Assembly (NCBI GenBank): GCA_963971575.1
Contig: OZ020625.1
Coordinates: forward strand, 29,363,753 to 29,427,752
Origin: Liopterus haemorrhoidalis
Lineage: Eukaryota > Arthropoda > Insecta > Coleoptera > Dytiscidae
DNA length: 64,000 bases
Direction of reading: 5' to 3'
Shown here: positions 22,283-32,676 of the stretch, piece by piece
How the letters are laid out: each line of letters opens with the position of its first letter
How positions within the stretch are numbered: position 1 is the stretch's first letter
The notes under the pieces: generated by a model
Told to the model about the DNA's origin: nothing
What the model saw: the letters and a program-made list of their open reading frames with translations, nothing else
Databases searched by the model: none
Made by a program: the position numbers and the translations under genes

Positions 22283-22446
22283 TAATTAACCTTAACCAAA
22301 AATTGTTTATTGTAAGTATGATTTACAAAGCTTAAATAAAACGGCCAAAAAGAACGATTTAAACTATCAAAGTAACTAGATTGCAAAATCTAGTTCCGCC
22401 TAATCGTTTGGAATAGCCAATATATGCTGTTGACTTTTGTTTTAAG

Positions 22447-22700
22447 CTTTTGACATCAATGGTACGAGTTGATCAACTTTTTGTAAAAATCGGTTAACTA
22501 GAAATGGGAGTTTACTCTTGTCGATTTTAAGATTTTTGCGAATATTTTACAACAGAGAAATATTTCGAAAAAAATTATTTAACAAAAGTTGCTATAAAAG
22601 CAATAAAACTTTTATTTGAAACATTTTTTGATAAAGCAGCATAAATTCAACAAGTATTTTGTGATGCAGGTCGGTCCTGTGGTGGCCACAGCTCATATTT
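22447..22700 (+). mobile_element. Helitron-like family B, 3' half
   Basis: Contains the right body (GGTACGAGTTGATCAACTTT) and the 3' subterminal repeat with hairpin CTGTGGTGGCCACAG (22678-22692). The 5' end and GTCT tract are missing. Confidence 0.75.
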
Positions 22701-23369
22701 TAAATAGTATTCTTCATAAAAATTTCAATTTTACATTAATATCAGTATTTCATTTGCTTCCCTGTTGCTGTTTTTTTTTTTATTTTACTGGAATAAACTA
22801 CTGGAGCGTGTATTTCAATCTTTGGCAAGAGACCAGTGGTAATCAAAATGTGGGTCGTACAGAAATAGCATCTCTTTGTTTCCGATTAAAATGGAACGTG
22901 CCTTCAGAGTTATTCTTGTACTGAATTTTTTCAAATATATTTAGAACCGAGCTTTTGTTTAGTAAATTGTTTTCAATAGTTTTACTAATTGGTCTTTTAG
23001 TTAAATGTATGTATTCTTTTATTAGAAATATTTTTTTCCAGTCGATACAAATTTTGAATAGAACATATTATACACATATATGTATGAGCTCATAGCAGTA
23101 ACAATGTTTTTGGTGCCCATGGCAAATAAATTAATTTAACGTAAAATAGCGCTCTTTTTATTTTTTCATTTAAGGAGGGCATCATTAATGGTCCGCACCT
23201 GTGAGGACCTAAAAAAAAGGTCCTCACCTCAGAAATAGAAGTGACGACCAAAAAAAAAAAAAAAAAGATGGCGACCCTGGCCCCGATTTCAGGGCGTTGC
23301 TACGGCTCTAAAAAACAAATTGCTATAATAATATAGTAATTAATAAAATTGGAGGTAATATCTGTTTTT
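22701..23369. other. Unassigned; short inverted GTCCTCAC motif
   Basis: No gene. At 23203-23229 GTGAGGACCT...AGGTCCTCAC forms a short hairpin. A related GTCCTCACTT occurs at 58987, and GTGAGGAC at 38023 and 53338, so it may be a dispersed repeat end. Confidence 0.4.
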
Positions 23370-23381
23370 AAAAACGGCTGG

Positions 23382-23541
23382 TGCCGGTCACCATGGCGTA
23401 GTGGTTAGTGTAGCGATGCACTGGCTTCTAGACCATGAGGGCTCGGGTTCAAATCCCGGTTATGGCATGGAAATTTTCTCACATAAAAAATTGTCCTGGC
23501 TAATTGCCAAAGTAGCAAAGGCCAATAAATTAAAAAAAAAA
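23382..23541 (+). mobile_element. tRNA-derived SINE with target duplication
   Basis: A tRNA-like head with A box TGGCGTAGTGG and B box GGTTCAAATCC (23448-23458), a ~75-bp tail and a terminal A run. It is flanked by the 12-bp direct repeat AAAAACGGCTGG (23370-23381 and 23542-23553). Confidence 0.9.
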
Positions 23542-23715
23542 AAAAAACGGCTGGACGTATTTTAAAGAAATTTGGTACAATAGGGTAGAACCAGGATCAA
23601 ATATAGGCATGGTATCTCCAAATTTTCTTTGTTAGGGGGTGTTTCTGGGTTAAAACTGGTACTAAAAAACTTAAAATATTTCCTTTATAAACAGAACTAT
23701 CTTAACAGAAAAAAT

Positions 23716-24758
23716 GTATGTGAAGTGTGAATTTTCACACATTTCAGGGTTTCGCAGATATTTAGTAAGTGAATGATGATTATTTGGGATGCCAAAACAA
23801 ATTTTATGTTAAAATATTTTTTATTAATTTTAATTCGAATGCCTAATACAATTAATTGGGTTTCTAAACATTTGCAGTCTTTTTTTTTTTATATAGCAAG
23901 GTTCATTAATATTTAGAAAATTGCGCCTACGGCTTCCATTGGTTGTTTTAAGTAATAAGTTCCGCCCCTCTGATTTCGTATACATTGAAACATAGAATTA
24001 AATTATAATTTTAATACTTCCCATTGGTTATTAAATTTACGCTTTTAAAAATTAAATGCAACATTTACCAAAATATAACTAGAATTTTGACAAAATAATT
24101 TAAACAAAATAAAAATGCAAAAAAAACAGAAAAAATAAAAAATTGACGGGAATCGAACAGTAGTGTGCAACTTATGAAGCGAGAACGTTACCACTGGACT
24201 ACGGATGATCACTCGTTTACTTTGTTAAATAGCGGATTCAATATTTTACATATTTTAGGTAAAAACACAAAAATCGCGTTATTTTCCGAAAACATAATCT
24301 GATCAAAAATTCCTGTTGTACTATTCCGGTTCACACCAATGTACATTACTTAGAATTTTTTCAAATTTTTAGTTTAAACCATCTGGGCTACAGGGTTTGG
24401 GACTAATTTTTGTTGCACAATTCTGGCAAAAATAGCGTCAAAATAATTTATTTTGCAAAAATAAAATTTTGATCGTTAATCCACGTACTAAGGGCTTTCA
24501 TTTGATACCCTACACAGAATTGTAAAAAAGTATTTTTTTTTTTCGATGAGCATATATTTGTTTAAATTTTTGGTGGTATGTTTTTTAGATGTTTTAGTAT
24601 TTTTCCTATGTGCGTGTCAAAGAGTTGTATAAGCATGTAAATTTCAACTCTCTAGGTTTAACCGTTTGGCTACAATTTTTACCGAACAGACAGACAGACA
24701 GACAGACAGACGACAAAATGACGGTATAAGGGTTTTTTGGTCATACCTACAAAACCCT
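23716..24758 (-). mobile_element. Helitron/HINE-like family A, copy A2
   Basis: Complete copy on the minus strand: hairpin at 23725-23740, 3' subterminal repeat at 23744-23760, tRNA-like module 24143-24220, conserved block, a short (GTCT) tract 24686-24712, and 5' end ATACCTACAAAACCCT (read in plus) ending at 24758. Confidence 0.85.
24143..24220 (-). other. tRNA-like module of A2
   Basis: In element orientation: A-box-like TAGTCCAGTGGTAACG and B-box-like GTTCGATTCC. It is near-identical in sequence and position to the module of A5 (38801-38873). Confidence 0.65.
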
Positions 24759-25358
24759 AAAGAGGTCATGGAATATCATCAAATATTACAGAAATAATAA
24801 AGAATATTTAATATTAAAATAAGTTTTACAGACAGATAGACAGACAGACAGACAAAATGACGGTATAAAGGTTTTTGGTCATACCTACAAAACCCTAAAA
24901 ACTATACAATAAAAATTGTTTATAAAAAAATCTTATTTGTTCTATGCTTCAATTTGATGAGTATTGGGGAAGTTACGGGGGGACACCTAAAATATTGATA
25001 AATATCACTTATTATTCTCTTCACATAAAAAAAGAATGTAAGAAAATTTATTAAAATGAAAAAACATTCCTTCCAAAGAAAAAAAAAAAATTAAAACAAG
25101 TAGAAAATCAAAAATTTTAAACGATATTTTTATATCTATAGCCAAAAATCAAACTTCACGTGTATATAACATATAGGATAAACAAAGACTGACGCCCCGT
25201 TAGCATACGGATGACGCGTAACCTCTCTATTTACCCCCACCACTACAAGATACGGGACAACCTCATACTTTCATAATCTTGAAACGCACCTACTCTATAC
25301 TGGTTCTTCAGACACTAAATTCAAACGGTATCTGGACAGAGTATATAGTAGCTGCATG
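24759..25358. other. Spacer with a second A 5'-end fragment
   Basis: 24829-24898 repeats the family A 5' end with a GTCT tract in reverse. The rest, including a GC-richer stretch 25160-25350, is the host sequence into which the hAT element at 25359 inserted and is otherwise unassigned. Confidence 0.5.
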
Positions 25359-25634
25359 TAGGGATGGGAATTTATTTTTGAATATCGATATATGCGCGAT
25401 TCGATATATCGTAAGTGTGATATCGATATTCGATATATATCGAAGTAAAAATATCGATATTTTCGATATATCGAAATAATTAACACGTAACATGTAAGAT
25501 ATATAAATTACAGTTTTTTTTGTTGGCTTGGCGGGAAAATAAGTCGCCACTTGACAGACAATCACTTTACAGTTGGTACTCACCCAGCTACCAACCAACT
25601 TTTTAATATTTTCCTAGTTAAATGCTCTCTTAAT

Positions 25635-25680
<46 letters not shown>

Positions 25681-25685
<5 letters not shown>

Positions 25686-25966
25686 AAACGCAGGTTCTCT
25701 TTTATTCGTCAGTTTATTAAAATGTTCTTGTGAATTTATACAATATGAAACGTTTCGTGCATGGGTAGTATGCACATCTTCAGTCAGTCAATCAGATAAC
25801 ATTTAACTCGTCATTTAACTTCGAATTGACTACGTGGTGATTTTATTTTATCTGATTGACTGACTGAAGATGTGCATACTACCCATGCACGAAACGTTTC
25901 ATATTGTATAAATTCACAAGAACATTTTAATAAACTGACGAATAAAAGAGAACCTGCGTTTTATTT
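25681..25966. repeat. Perfect palindrome, two 119-bp arms
   Basis: Arms 25681-25799 and 25848-25966 are exact reverse complements around a 48-bp loop, flanked by (TA)n tracts. Each arm contains CTGAAGATGTGCATACTACC with CATGCACGAAACG, a small stem bounded by CTGAAGA and GAAAC. Confidence 0.95.
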
Positions 25967-26174
25967 CATATAATACTCGTCAAGAACCAAATATCCAAAT
26001 CTATATATATATATATATATATATATGCTGTCCACTTTTGTAAGGACAAACCAGATCTTTTTGGTTACTTTTATAGTTTATTATGGACTTTAAATGTCAA
26101 CCAAAAATATTCCTTACACTGTAAAACGGACTGTAGATTTATTGGTTATGATCATTATTAAGAAAGTCACATTT

Positions 26175-26635
26175 TTACCGACCGCCAACATATATAAGGG
26201 AGGTATTGTGATCATACCGATTTTGACATTTCGAGATTTCGATGGATCTCCACGAATTGAGGTCCCTACATAACGTTTCGACTATTTTTAGCATGATGTC
26301 TGTCGGTCTGTCTGTCCGTCTGTCTGTCCGTCTGTCTGTCCGTCCGTGTGTCTGTGTACACGTGCAAAGAGTAAATTCGGTTGAAAGAATTTTTATGAAA
26401 CTTCATATTTAAGCTTCTGCTATCAATGGCACGAGTTGATCAACTTTTGGTAAAAATCGGTTGACTAAAAATGGGAGTTTACTCGTGTCGATTTTAAGAT
26501 TTTTGTGAATATTTCACAACAAAAATATTTCGAAAAAAAATATTGAACAAAAGTTGCTATAAAAGCAATAATTAATAACTTTTATTTGAGACGTTTTTTT
26601 GATAAAACGAAATATTTTGAATCATTTTTGTAAAA
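26175..26635 (+). mobile_element. Helitron-like family B copy inside family 7
   Basis: 5' ACCGACCGCCAACATATA, the block GATGGATCTCCACGAATTGA, a GTCT/GTCC tract 26298-26352, and the body. The 3' subterminal repeat and hairpin are missing. Confidence 0.8.
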
Positions 26636-26696
26636 TTTTTTAATACCAACATAATAAGCGTAAAGGTGCAAATTATAAAATCAAAATTTCGTCTTA

Positions 26697-27096
26697 CAGG
26701 CTATTCCAATCGATTAGGCGGAACTAAATGGAAATTTCGTTATTTTAGCTTGTCACGAAAACGGACCTTGCTTTGGTTATTTCATGTTTCAGTTTTGGTA
26801 TGTGAAAATTTAGAATTTCAACAGTGAATCCACGGAAAGGAATGACATGTCAAATATTTTAATACATTTTTCCATATTTTGAAGACAAAAACATAAATAA
26901 ATGGGAAATTTTTATTAAGAATGACAAAAAATTAAAATGCCATGAAAAGGACATTTTATAATTACAATCAATTTAATCTAGAATTTAAATGTGGGCATGA
27001 TTTACAAAGCTTAAACAAAATGACCAAAAGTCCGAATTAATAGATAAAAATTACTAAATTTCAAAATCTAGTTCCGCCTAAATGTTTGGAATACCC
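26697..27096. mobile_element. MITE1 copy (400 bp)
   Basis: CAGGCTATTCCAATCGATTA at the left and TGTTTGGAATACCC at the right, inside TA/TA, with the conserved subterminal GGCGGAACTA / TAGTTCCGCC. Confidence 0.88.
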
Positions 27097-27285
27097 TACA
27101 GTTTGTTTTTACAAAAGTGAACAGCATATATTTAAATGTAAAACATATACAAGAATATCGATATTTTGTGCGAATATCGATATTTTGCGCGATATATCGC
27201 ATGTCAAATATCGATATAAAAATATCGATATATTTTTCTAAAGTATCGATATTTTCGAAATATCGATATATCGTTCCCATCCCTA

Positions 27286-27709
27286 GCTGCATGTAATTTC
27301 TCTCCTACCCCAATCTTAAGGAACGTTTCTTATTATATTGCACCCTAGACATAACAGACACCCTTGAAACTGCCCTGAGCAATATACAGGGGGTGTCTTA
27401 CCGTCTCTTTATCGAGTTTTCTGACAGACATACCACATTTTATGTACAGGGTGTCCCAGATGTAACTTATTACGCGAGACCGACTTCTTAAGATTAGCCA
27501 AGATGACGCATCACGATAAATTGCTATCTGGATTGGAAAAATAATTTAATAAAAAGTGGATATGGGTTATTTAGAAATTTTATATTAAATATTTTTTCTT
27601 CCTCTTTCTTATAGTTCATAGATATTTTCTATTTGATATTTTGGTCTAACACAAATTAGTATCTTGCCTTCTATAGCCAGGTCTTTTCTTGAATGATCTC
27701 TTCATTTTT
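27286..27709. other. Unassigned host sequence
   Basis: Continuation of the pre-insertion sequence. ACAGGGGGTGTCTTACC (27388) and ACAGGGTGTCCCAG (27446) look like transposon-end motifs, but no partner was found. Confidence 0.4.
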
Positions 27710-29058
27710 AGGGTTTTGTAGGTATGACTAAAAAACCCTTATACCGTCATTTTGTCATCTGTCTGTCTATCTGTCTGTTTGTCTGTCTGTCTTTCTGTCT
27801 GTCTGTCTGTCTTTCTGACTGTCTGTCAGAAAGTCTGTCTGTCAACTTTTGACATCAATGGCACGAGTTGATCAACTTTTGGTAAAAATCGGTTGACTAG
27901 AAATGGGAGTTTACTTGTGTCGATTTTAAGATTGTTGCGAATATCATACAGAAAAATATTTCTAAAAATTTATTTAACAAAAGTTGCTAAAAAAGCAATA
28001 ACTAACAACTTTTATTTGAGACATTTCGAAATTTTTTCTATCTATTTTTTCATACTTATATGTTACGTTTCCATGGTTATAATAAATTGTCTGTCTGTCT
28101 GTCTGTCGGTTCGGTAAAAATTGTAGCCAAACGGCTAAACCTAGAGAGTTGAAATTTGGCATGCTTATACAACTCTTTGACCCGCACATAGGAAAAATAC
28201 TAAAACATCTAAAAAACATATCCCCCTAAAAATATAAACAAATGCGTGCTCATAAAATAAAAAAATCTGAGTAGGGTATCAAATGGAAGCCCTTAGTACG
28301 TGGATTAACGATCAAAATTTTATTTTTGCAAAATAAATTATTTTGACTCGATTTTTGCCAAAATTGTGCAAAAAAATTTTGTCCCACACCCTGTAGCCCA
28401 GATGGTTTAAACTAAAAATCTGAAAAAATACTAAGTAATGTACATTGGTGTGAACCGGAATAGTACAACAGGAATTTTTTATCAGATTATGTTTTCGGAA
28501 AATACCGCACTTTTTGTGTTTTTTTGTTGACGGCGTAAATTTTTAATATGTTATATAAGACAATAAACAAGTATGGCTTCATGGTGTAGTGATTAGACAT
28601 ATCGCTACCTAAGTTGCGAACTACGGTTCGCTTCCTCTCACAATTTTATTTATTTTTTTTTTGCATTTTTATTTTGTTTAAATTATTTTGTCAAAATTCT
28701 AATTATATTTTGGCACATGTTGCATTTAATTTTTAAAAGCGTAAATTTAATAACCAGTGGGAAGTGTGAAAATTATAATTTAATTCTCTTTCAATGTATA
28801 CGAAATCAGAGGGGCGGAACTTATGATTTAAAACAACCAATGGAAGCCATAGGCGCAATTTTCAAAATATTAATGAACCTTGCTATATAAAAAAAATATT
28901 GCACATATTTAGAAACCTAAATAATGCTATTAGGCATTCGAATAAAAATTAACAAAAATATATTTTAACATAAAATATGTTTTGGCATCCCAAATAATCA
29001 TCATTCACTTACTAAATACCTGTGAAACCCTGAAATGTGTAAAAATTCACACTCCACA
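27710..29058 (+). mobile_element. Family A copy A3, with embedded B segment
   Basis: A 5' end at 27710, GTCT tract 27757-27843, then a family B body segment (27844-28088, including GGCACGAGTTGATCAACTTT and GTTACGTTTCCATGG), a second GTCT tract 28089-28109, then the A body, tRNA-like module 28571-28643 and 3' end GTGTAAAAATTCACAC. Confidence 0.85.
28571..28643 (+). other. tRNA-like module of A3 (distinct type)
   Basis: A-box-like TGGTGTAGTGATTAG and B-box-like GGTTCGCTTCC at the same location as in the other A copies, but the sequence, including the ~50 bp in front, is unrelated to A1/A2/A5. Confidence 0.6.
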
Positions 29059-29636
29059 CCAATTTTTTCTTGGCCAGTTTCTTTTAAGTGCTGATCTTTT
29101 CAAGTTTTTCATAAAAAATTACTTTTGTTTTCGCAGAAACATAAAAAGAAAAAAGCATTCAATCATATTTTGACACAAAATCCTTCATTTTAACACAATT
29201 TTCTTGTTACGATGCCATAAAGTTACATATGCCCATATTTTGATCACAATAAAATTTTCTAAATCGTAAAATTTTGTGAAAAATACCTCTTGGCAGATAT
29301 GTTACCATCTGTACAGCTGAGTAAGACTGGTTGCATATACAGCTAGGGGAGAAAATCGTAAAAACGTTTGAAACAAGAAATGTATATTAATTTGATTTAA
29401 TCTCAAGTTCTTAGGGCGTTCTTTTTTTTAGGGGAAATTAGTACCAACTTTAACTAGGGGGGTACAATAATTACATCATCTATTAAGGAATTAAATTTTA
29501 AAGATTTGAATATTTGAAAATAAATTTTGAAAATAGAATTATATTATAATTAACAAAGGAGTCCGTATATTCTCGGTGAAACATGGTTAGTATAAAATTG
29601 ATAAATAAATAAAGCACTCGGTAAGTTTCACAAATA
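29059..29636. other. Unassigned AT-rich sequence
   Basis: No gene or repeat termini recognised. Confidence 0.45.
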
Positions 29637-30085
29637 CAGTGGTACCTTGATTTACGAGTTTAATTCGTTCCGTGACGGAGCTCGTAACTCAAATTACTCG
29701 TATGTCAAATCAATTTTCCCCATTGGAATGAATTGAAAAGCCATTAACCCTTTACTGTATGAATTTTTATTTTTGGCTGAAATAATTCATGGGCATTAGG
29801 ATTTGGTTCTTATTGATAGAAAAATTAATTAAAAAAATATATTTAAAATATTAATTATTATTTTTATGAAAAAATAATAATTAAAATAATAATTTAGGGT
29901 TTGTGCCGTACATGGAACATTATGATTCTACATTATGTTACAAAAGAAAATGATTCCGTATTATTTGCTCGGCAATTGCTAGGTTTTAAAAGTAAAATAA
30001 AAAATAAAAATCGGAATGTGCCATATATGGCACACTAGGCGGTAAAGGGTTAATACGTTCCGAGCCCTCAAAACACACCGCATTT
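29637..30085. mobile_element. Mariner-like MITE with nested piggyBac-type MITE
   Basis: Left end CAGTGGTACCTTGATTTACG (a common animal Tc1/mariner MITE terminus) with GTTCCGTGACGGAGCTCG downstream. It is interrupted at a TTAA by the element at 29748-30049 and resumes TACGTTCCGAGCCCTC. The right end is degraded. Confidence 0.7.
29748..30049. mobile_element. piggyBac-type MITE (TTAA duplication)
   Basis: CCCTTTACTG at the left and CGGTAAAGGG at the right, directly flanked by TTAA on both sides (29744-29747, 30050-30053). 302 bp, no coding capacity. Confidence 0.8.
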
Positions 30086-30385
30086 TTTTTGTTACATGTT
30101 TTTAGATAAGAAAATTGTGTTTATAAATAAGGAATATTGTATAAAAGCGCAATACAATAGAATTACTTTTTTTGGCAAAAAAATAAACTCATGTTCCAAG
30201 CAAGAATATTTATTGCAAATTCGGCAAGAATATTTTGACAGTGTTGCTTTTAAGTTTAAACAAACTAAGAAATATTTTTTTTTGGAACAAACTGTTTTAT
30301 TACTTTTCAAAATATTCGCCTTTAAGATTTATACTCATTTGCATGTATTCAAACCAATTCTCGAAACATAAATTAAATAAGACTT

Positions 30386-30950
30386 CCGCATTCAGAGCTC
30401 TTAAATCAATAGCTTATGCACTGTAGCTTATGGACTGTTCACTGTCACCAGCAAGTTTGTCATATGATAAGACGTGAAACCGTTCAGACCTCCAAATTTA
30501 ATACGCTGTTTGTTGTGGATTGTGCATAATTTTCTAAACTTATAGCTAGTGAGATGTTTTAATGAGACAGACATATAAACACATTGGCTATCGCATTCTA
30601 TCAGGGACACCGTATTTATCGAATGCCTTTACATAACCTAACATAATGTCATCATTAACAAATCTTGCTGAAAATTACAAAGACGGACAGTAAATATGAT
30701 CAATTTAGGTAATTAGGTAGTTAAAATCTAAGACAACAGAATTATAAGAACGATAATACATATAAAATATTTTACGAAGCTAAATAGTTGGTTTCAAAAT
30801 TCACAGATGGAGGGCTATTCGTAACGTACTAATTTATAACAGATGTGAACGGTACATGGAACGTTAAAAGAATGCATTACAGCATAACTCAGAGGGACAC
30901 AACGAACAGTCTATTACTTGTTAATTTAAAGAGGTCTGAATGTGTCTTAT
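30386..30950. mobile_element. Family D MITE, copy 1
   Basis: ~565 bp, ~95% alike by eye to 43639-44193. Left end CCGCATTCAGAGCTCTTAAA, right end TTTAAAGAGGTCTGAATG. Before it (30086-30385) lies AT-rich sequence with a mariner-3'-like stretch (TCAAAATATTCGCC...). Confidence 0.75.
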
Positions 30951-30954
30951 TTAA

Positions 30955-31030
30955 CTACTGAAGATGGCTACTTCGTACCCGAAATGTACGTCTACTGACA
31001 ACAAAATAATTTGTGAAGTAAAGTATCTCT
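30955..31030 (+). other. CTGAAGATGG...CGAAA stem motif, retroelement-end-like
   Basis: CTGAAGATGGCTACTTCGTA with CCCGAAATGTACGTC mirrors the motif in the 25681-25966 palindrome. Similar stems are common at ends of Penelope-like and other retroelements. It is followed by unassigned DNA to 31440. Confidence 0.4.
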
Positions 31031-31439
31031 AAGTTTACCTTATCCTAAAATTCACGTTAACTCAACAATTAATACTTAATGTTGCAACTTTATTGAGAAG
31101 TCGGTTAAGATAGATGGGGAGGTTATCTGGAAAAATTCTGACATGAATCAACCAATGGGATAGTCAAAATTTGAGTCCTGTGTATTTCATAGATCAATTA
31201 CGCCTGTTAAAGGTTTAAAATTACAAAATCCAAAACCATTTTTGATCAAACAATACTATTCTATAATTAAAAACCGTTTTTGAAAGCTCTTCTGGTATTT
31301 TATATAAAACAATACACTGCAAATGTCCATGCTTGCTTGTCCAAAGGTGATTGTACGCAAAGAGGGGTATTTATTGATTTCATCCCCACTCCAACATCCG
31401 TGGGAGCTCTTAACTAACCCCTCAAAACAACACGAAGCG

Positions 31440-32010
31440 AGACAAAACATATACATCCGCAATAAGAAAGACAGAGATAGATATAGTGCTATTCATAAGC
31501 ATTAAACAAAGACAAATATATACAATTACAATAAGTGGGAGAGAAATGGAGATAGAATCATAATAGATGAAACGAGATAGGTGTATGGAAAAAGGGAGAG
31601 GGAAATGCAACAGGGATTTAAAGAGAGATAGACTTATACATTCACCACAAGTGCAAGAGAGACGCACTGATTAATACAAGCAAGTGAGACAGGAATATAT
31701 AATGCAACATGGGTTAGAGAGAGACAACTGTATAAATTCGCAATAGTGGGAGTGAAATAGCTTAACTAAAAAAGGATAGAGATATACAATTTAACATTAG
31801 TTGAAAAGAGATGCATTTATAAGTGAGATGGATATATAGTGCATTAGATGAAAAGAGATAGATGAATGCAACAGATCTGTTAAAGAGAGATAGACACATA
31901 AGTTTTCTGTAAGTTTGATAAAGACGGTTGTATAGGTAAAGACCGAGTGAGATAGAAGTATATTTATGGATGGGTTGGAGAAAGATGCATTTAAAAAGTT
32001 GGACAAAGAT
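31440..32010. repeat. Degenerate purine-rich repeat
   Basis: Irregular units of about 50-60 bp built on AGAGAGATAGA and ATGCAACA. Reading frames on the minus strand (e.g. 31762-32070) reflect the CTCTCT composition. Confidence 0.6.
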
Positions 32011-32036
32011 GACATGTTTCAGTGGTATATCCTTAG

Positions 32037-32380
32037 GATAGTGTTTCTCAACCGGTGGTCCGCGGACCACTGGTGGTCTTTAGGAAAATTTTAGTGATAC
32101 GCGAAATACTTATAAATGATTATTTTTGAGATTTTTAATTATTTTTTTTATGATCTTTTGTTCATTTTCTGTGTTTTTTGTTATTTTTTTTGTAAATTTG
32201 GAATACTCATATCTTGTTTAGTCTAGAAAAAAATTGGGGCCTTAATATTTTTAATAGTTTAGTTTGTAAGAGAGCCTAAACAAAACCCTAAAAATGGCCA
32301 AAGGTAGTGGCCTTAATACCTACAAAACTCTGAAATGTGTGAAAATTCACACTTTTATGTAATAAAATACTCATACATTT
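32037..32380. repeat. hAT-like terminus plus satellite and A fragments
   Basis: GTGTTTCTCAACCGGTGGTC with GCGGACCACTGGTGG is typical of a hAT element end. It is followed by a satellite S tail (TTGTTTAGTCTAGAAAAAAA, 32213-32232) and a family A 3' end (32314-32352). Confidence 0.55.
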
Positions 32381-32383
32381 TTT

Positions 32384-32443
32384 AGGGTTTTGTAGGTATG
32401 ACCCAAAAACCCTTATACCGTCATTTTGTCGTCTGTCTGTCTT

Positions 32444-32524
<81 letters not shown>

Positions 32525-32601
32525 ATGTCTGTCTGTATGTCTGTCTGTATGTCTGTCTGTATGTCTGTATGTCTGTATGTCTGTCTGTATGTCTGTCTGT
32601 A

Positions 32602-32676
<75 letters not shown>

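Larger units (their letters stand above)
20867..22420. mobile_element. MITE1 copy interrupted by a DD41D transposon
   Basis: Left part 20867-21072 and right part 22285-22420 (ending TTCCGCCTAATCGTTTGGAA) are collinear with the uninterrupted MITE1 at 62564-62961. The outer left terminus is diverged or missing. The interruption is the element at 21073-22282. Confidence 0.8.
26027..27125. mobile_element. Family 7 MITE, split by two insertions
   Basis: Ends GCTGTCCACTTTTGTAAGGA and ACAAAAGTGAACAGC. The pieces 26027-26174, 26636-26696 and 27097-27125 are collinear (in reverse) with the intact copy at 63506-63796. Insertions are a family B copy and MITE1. Confidence 0.85.
25359..27285. mobile_element. 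hAT-type element with 8-bp duplication, host of a nested stack
   Basis: Termini TAGGGATGGGAA (25359) and TTCCCATCCCTA (ending 27285) are flanked by the exact 8-bp repeat GCTGCATG (25351-25358 and 27286-27293). Subterminal regions are rich in ATCGATAT repeats on both sides. The interior holds a perfect palindrome, (TA)n tracts, and family 7, family B and MITE1 elements. Confidence 0.88.

Noticed and set aside
25860..25892. Canonical hammerhead ribozyme
   Set aside because: CTGAAGA and GAAAC surround a stem, but an extra U precedes stem II and stems I and III are weak; kept only as a finding to test.
30096..30610. Several overlapping 60-90-residue frames on both strands
   Set aside because: AT-rich, mutually overlapping on opposite strands, partly within the family D MITE; no motif.
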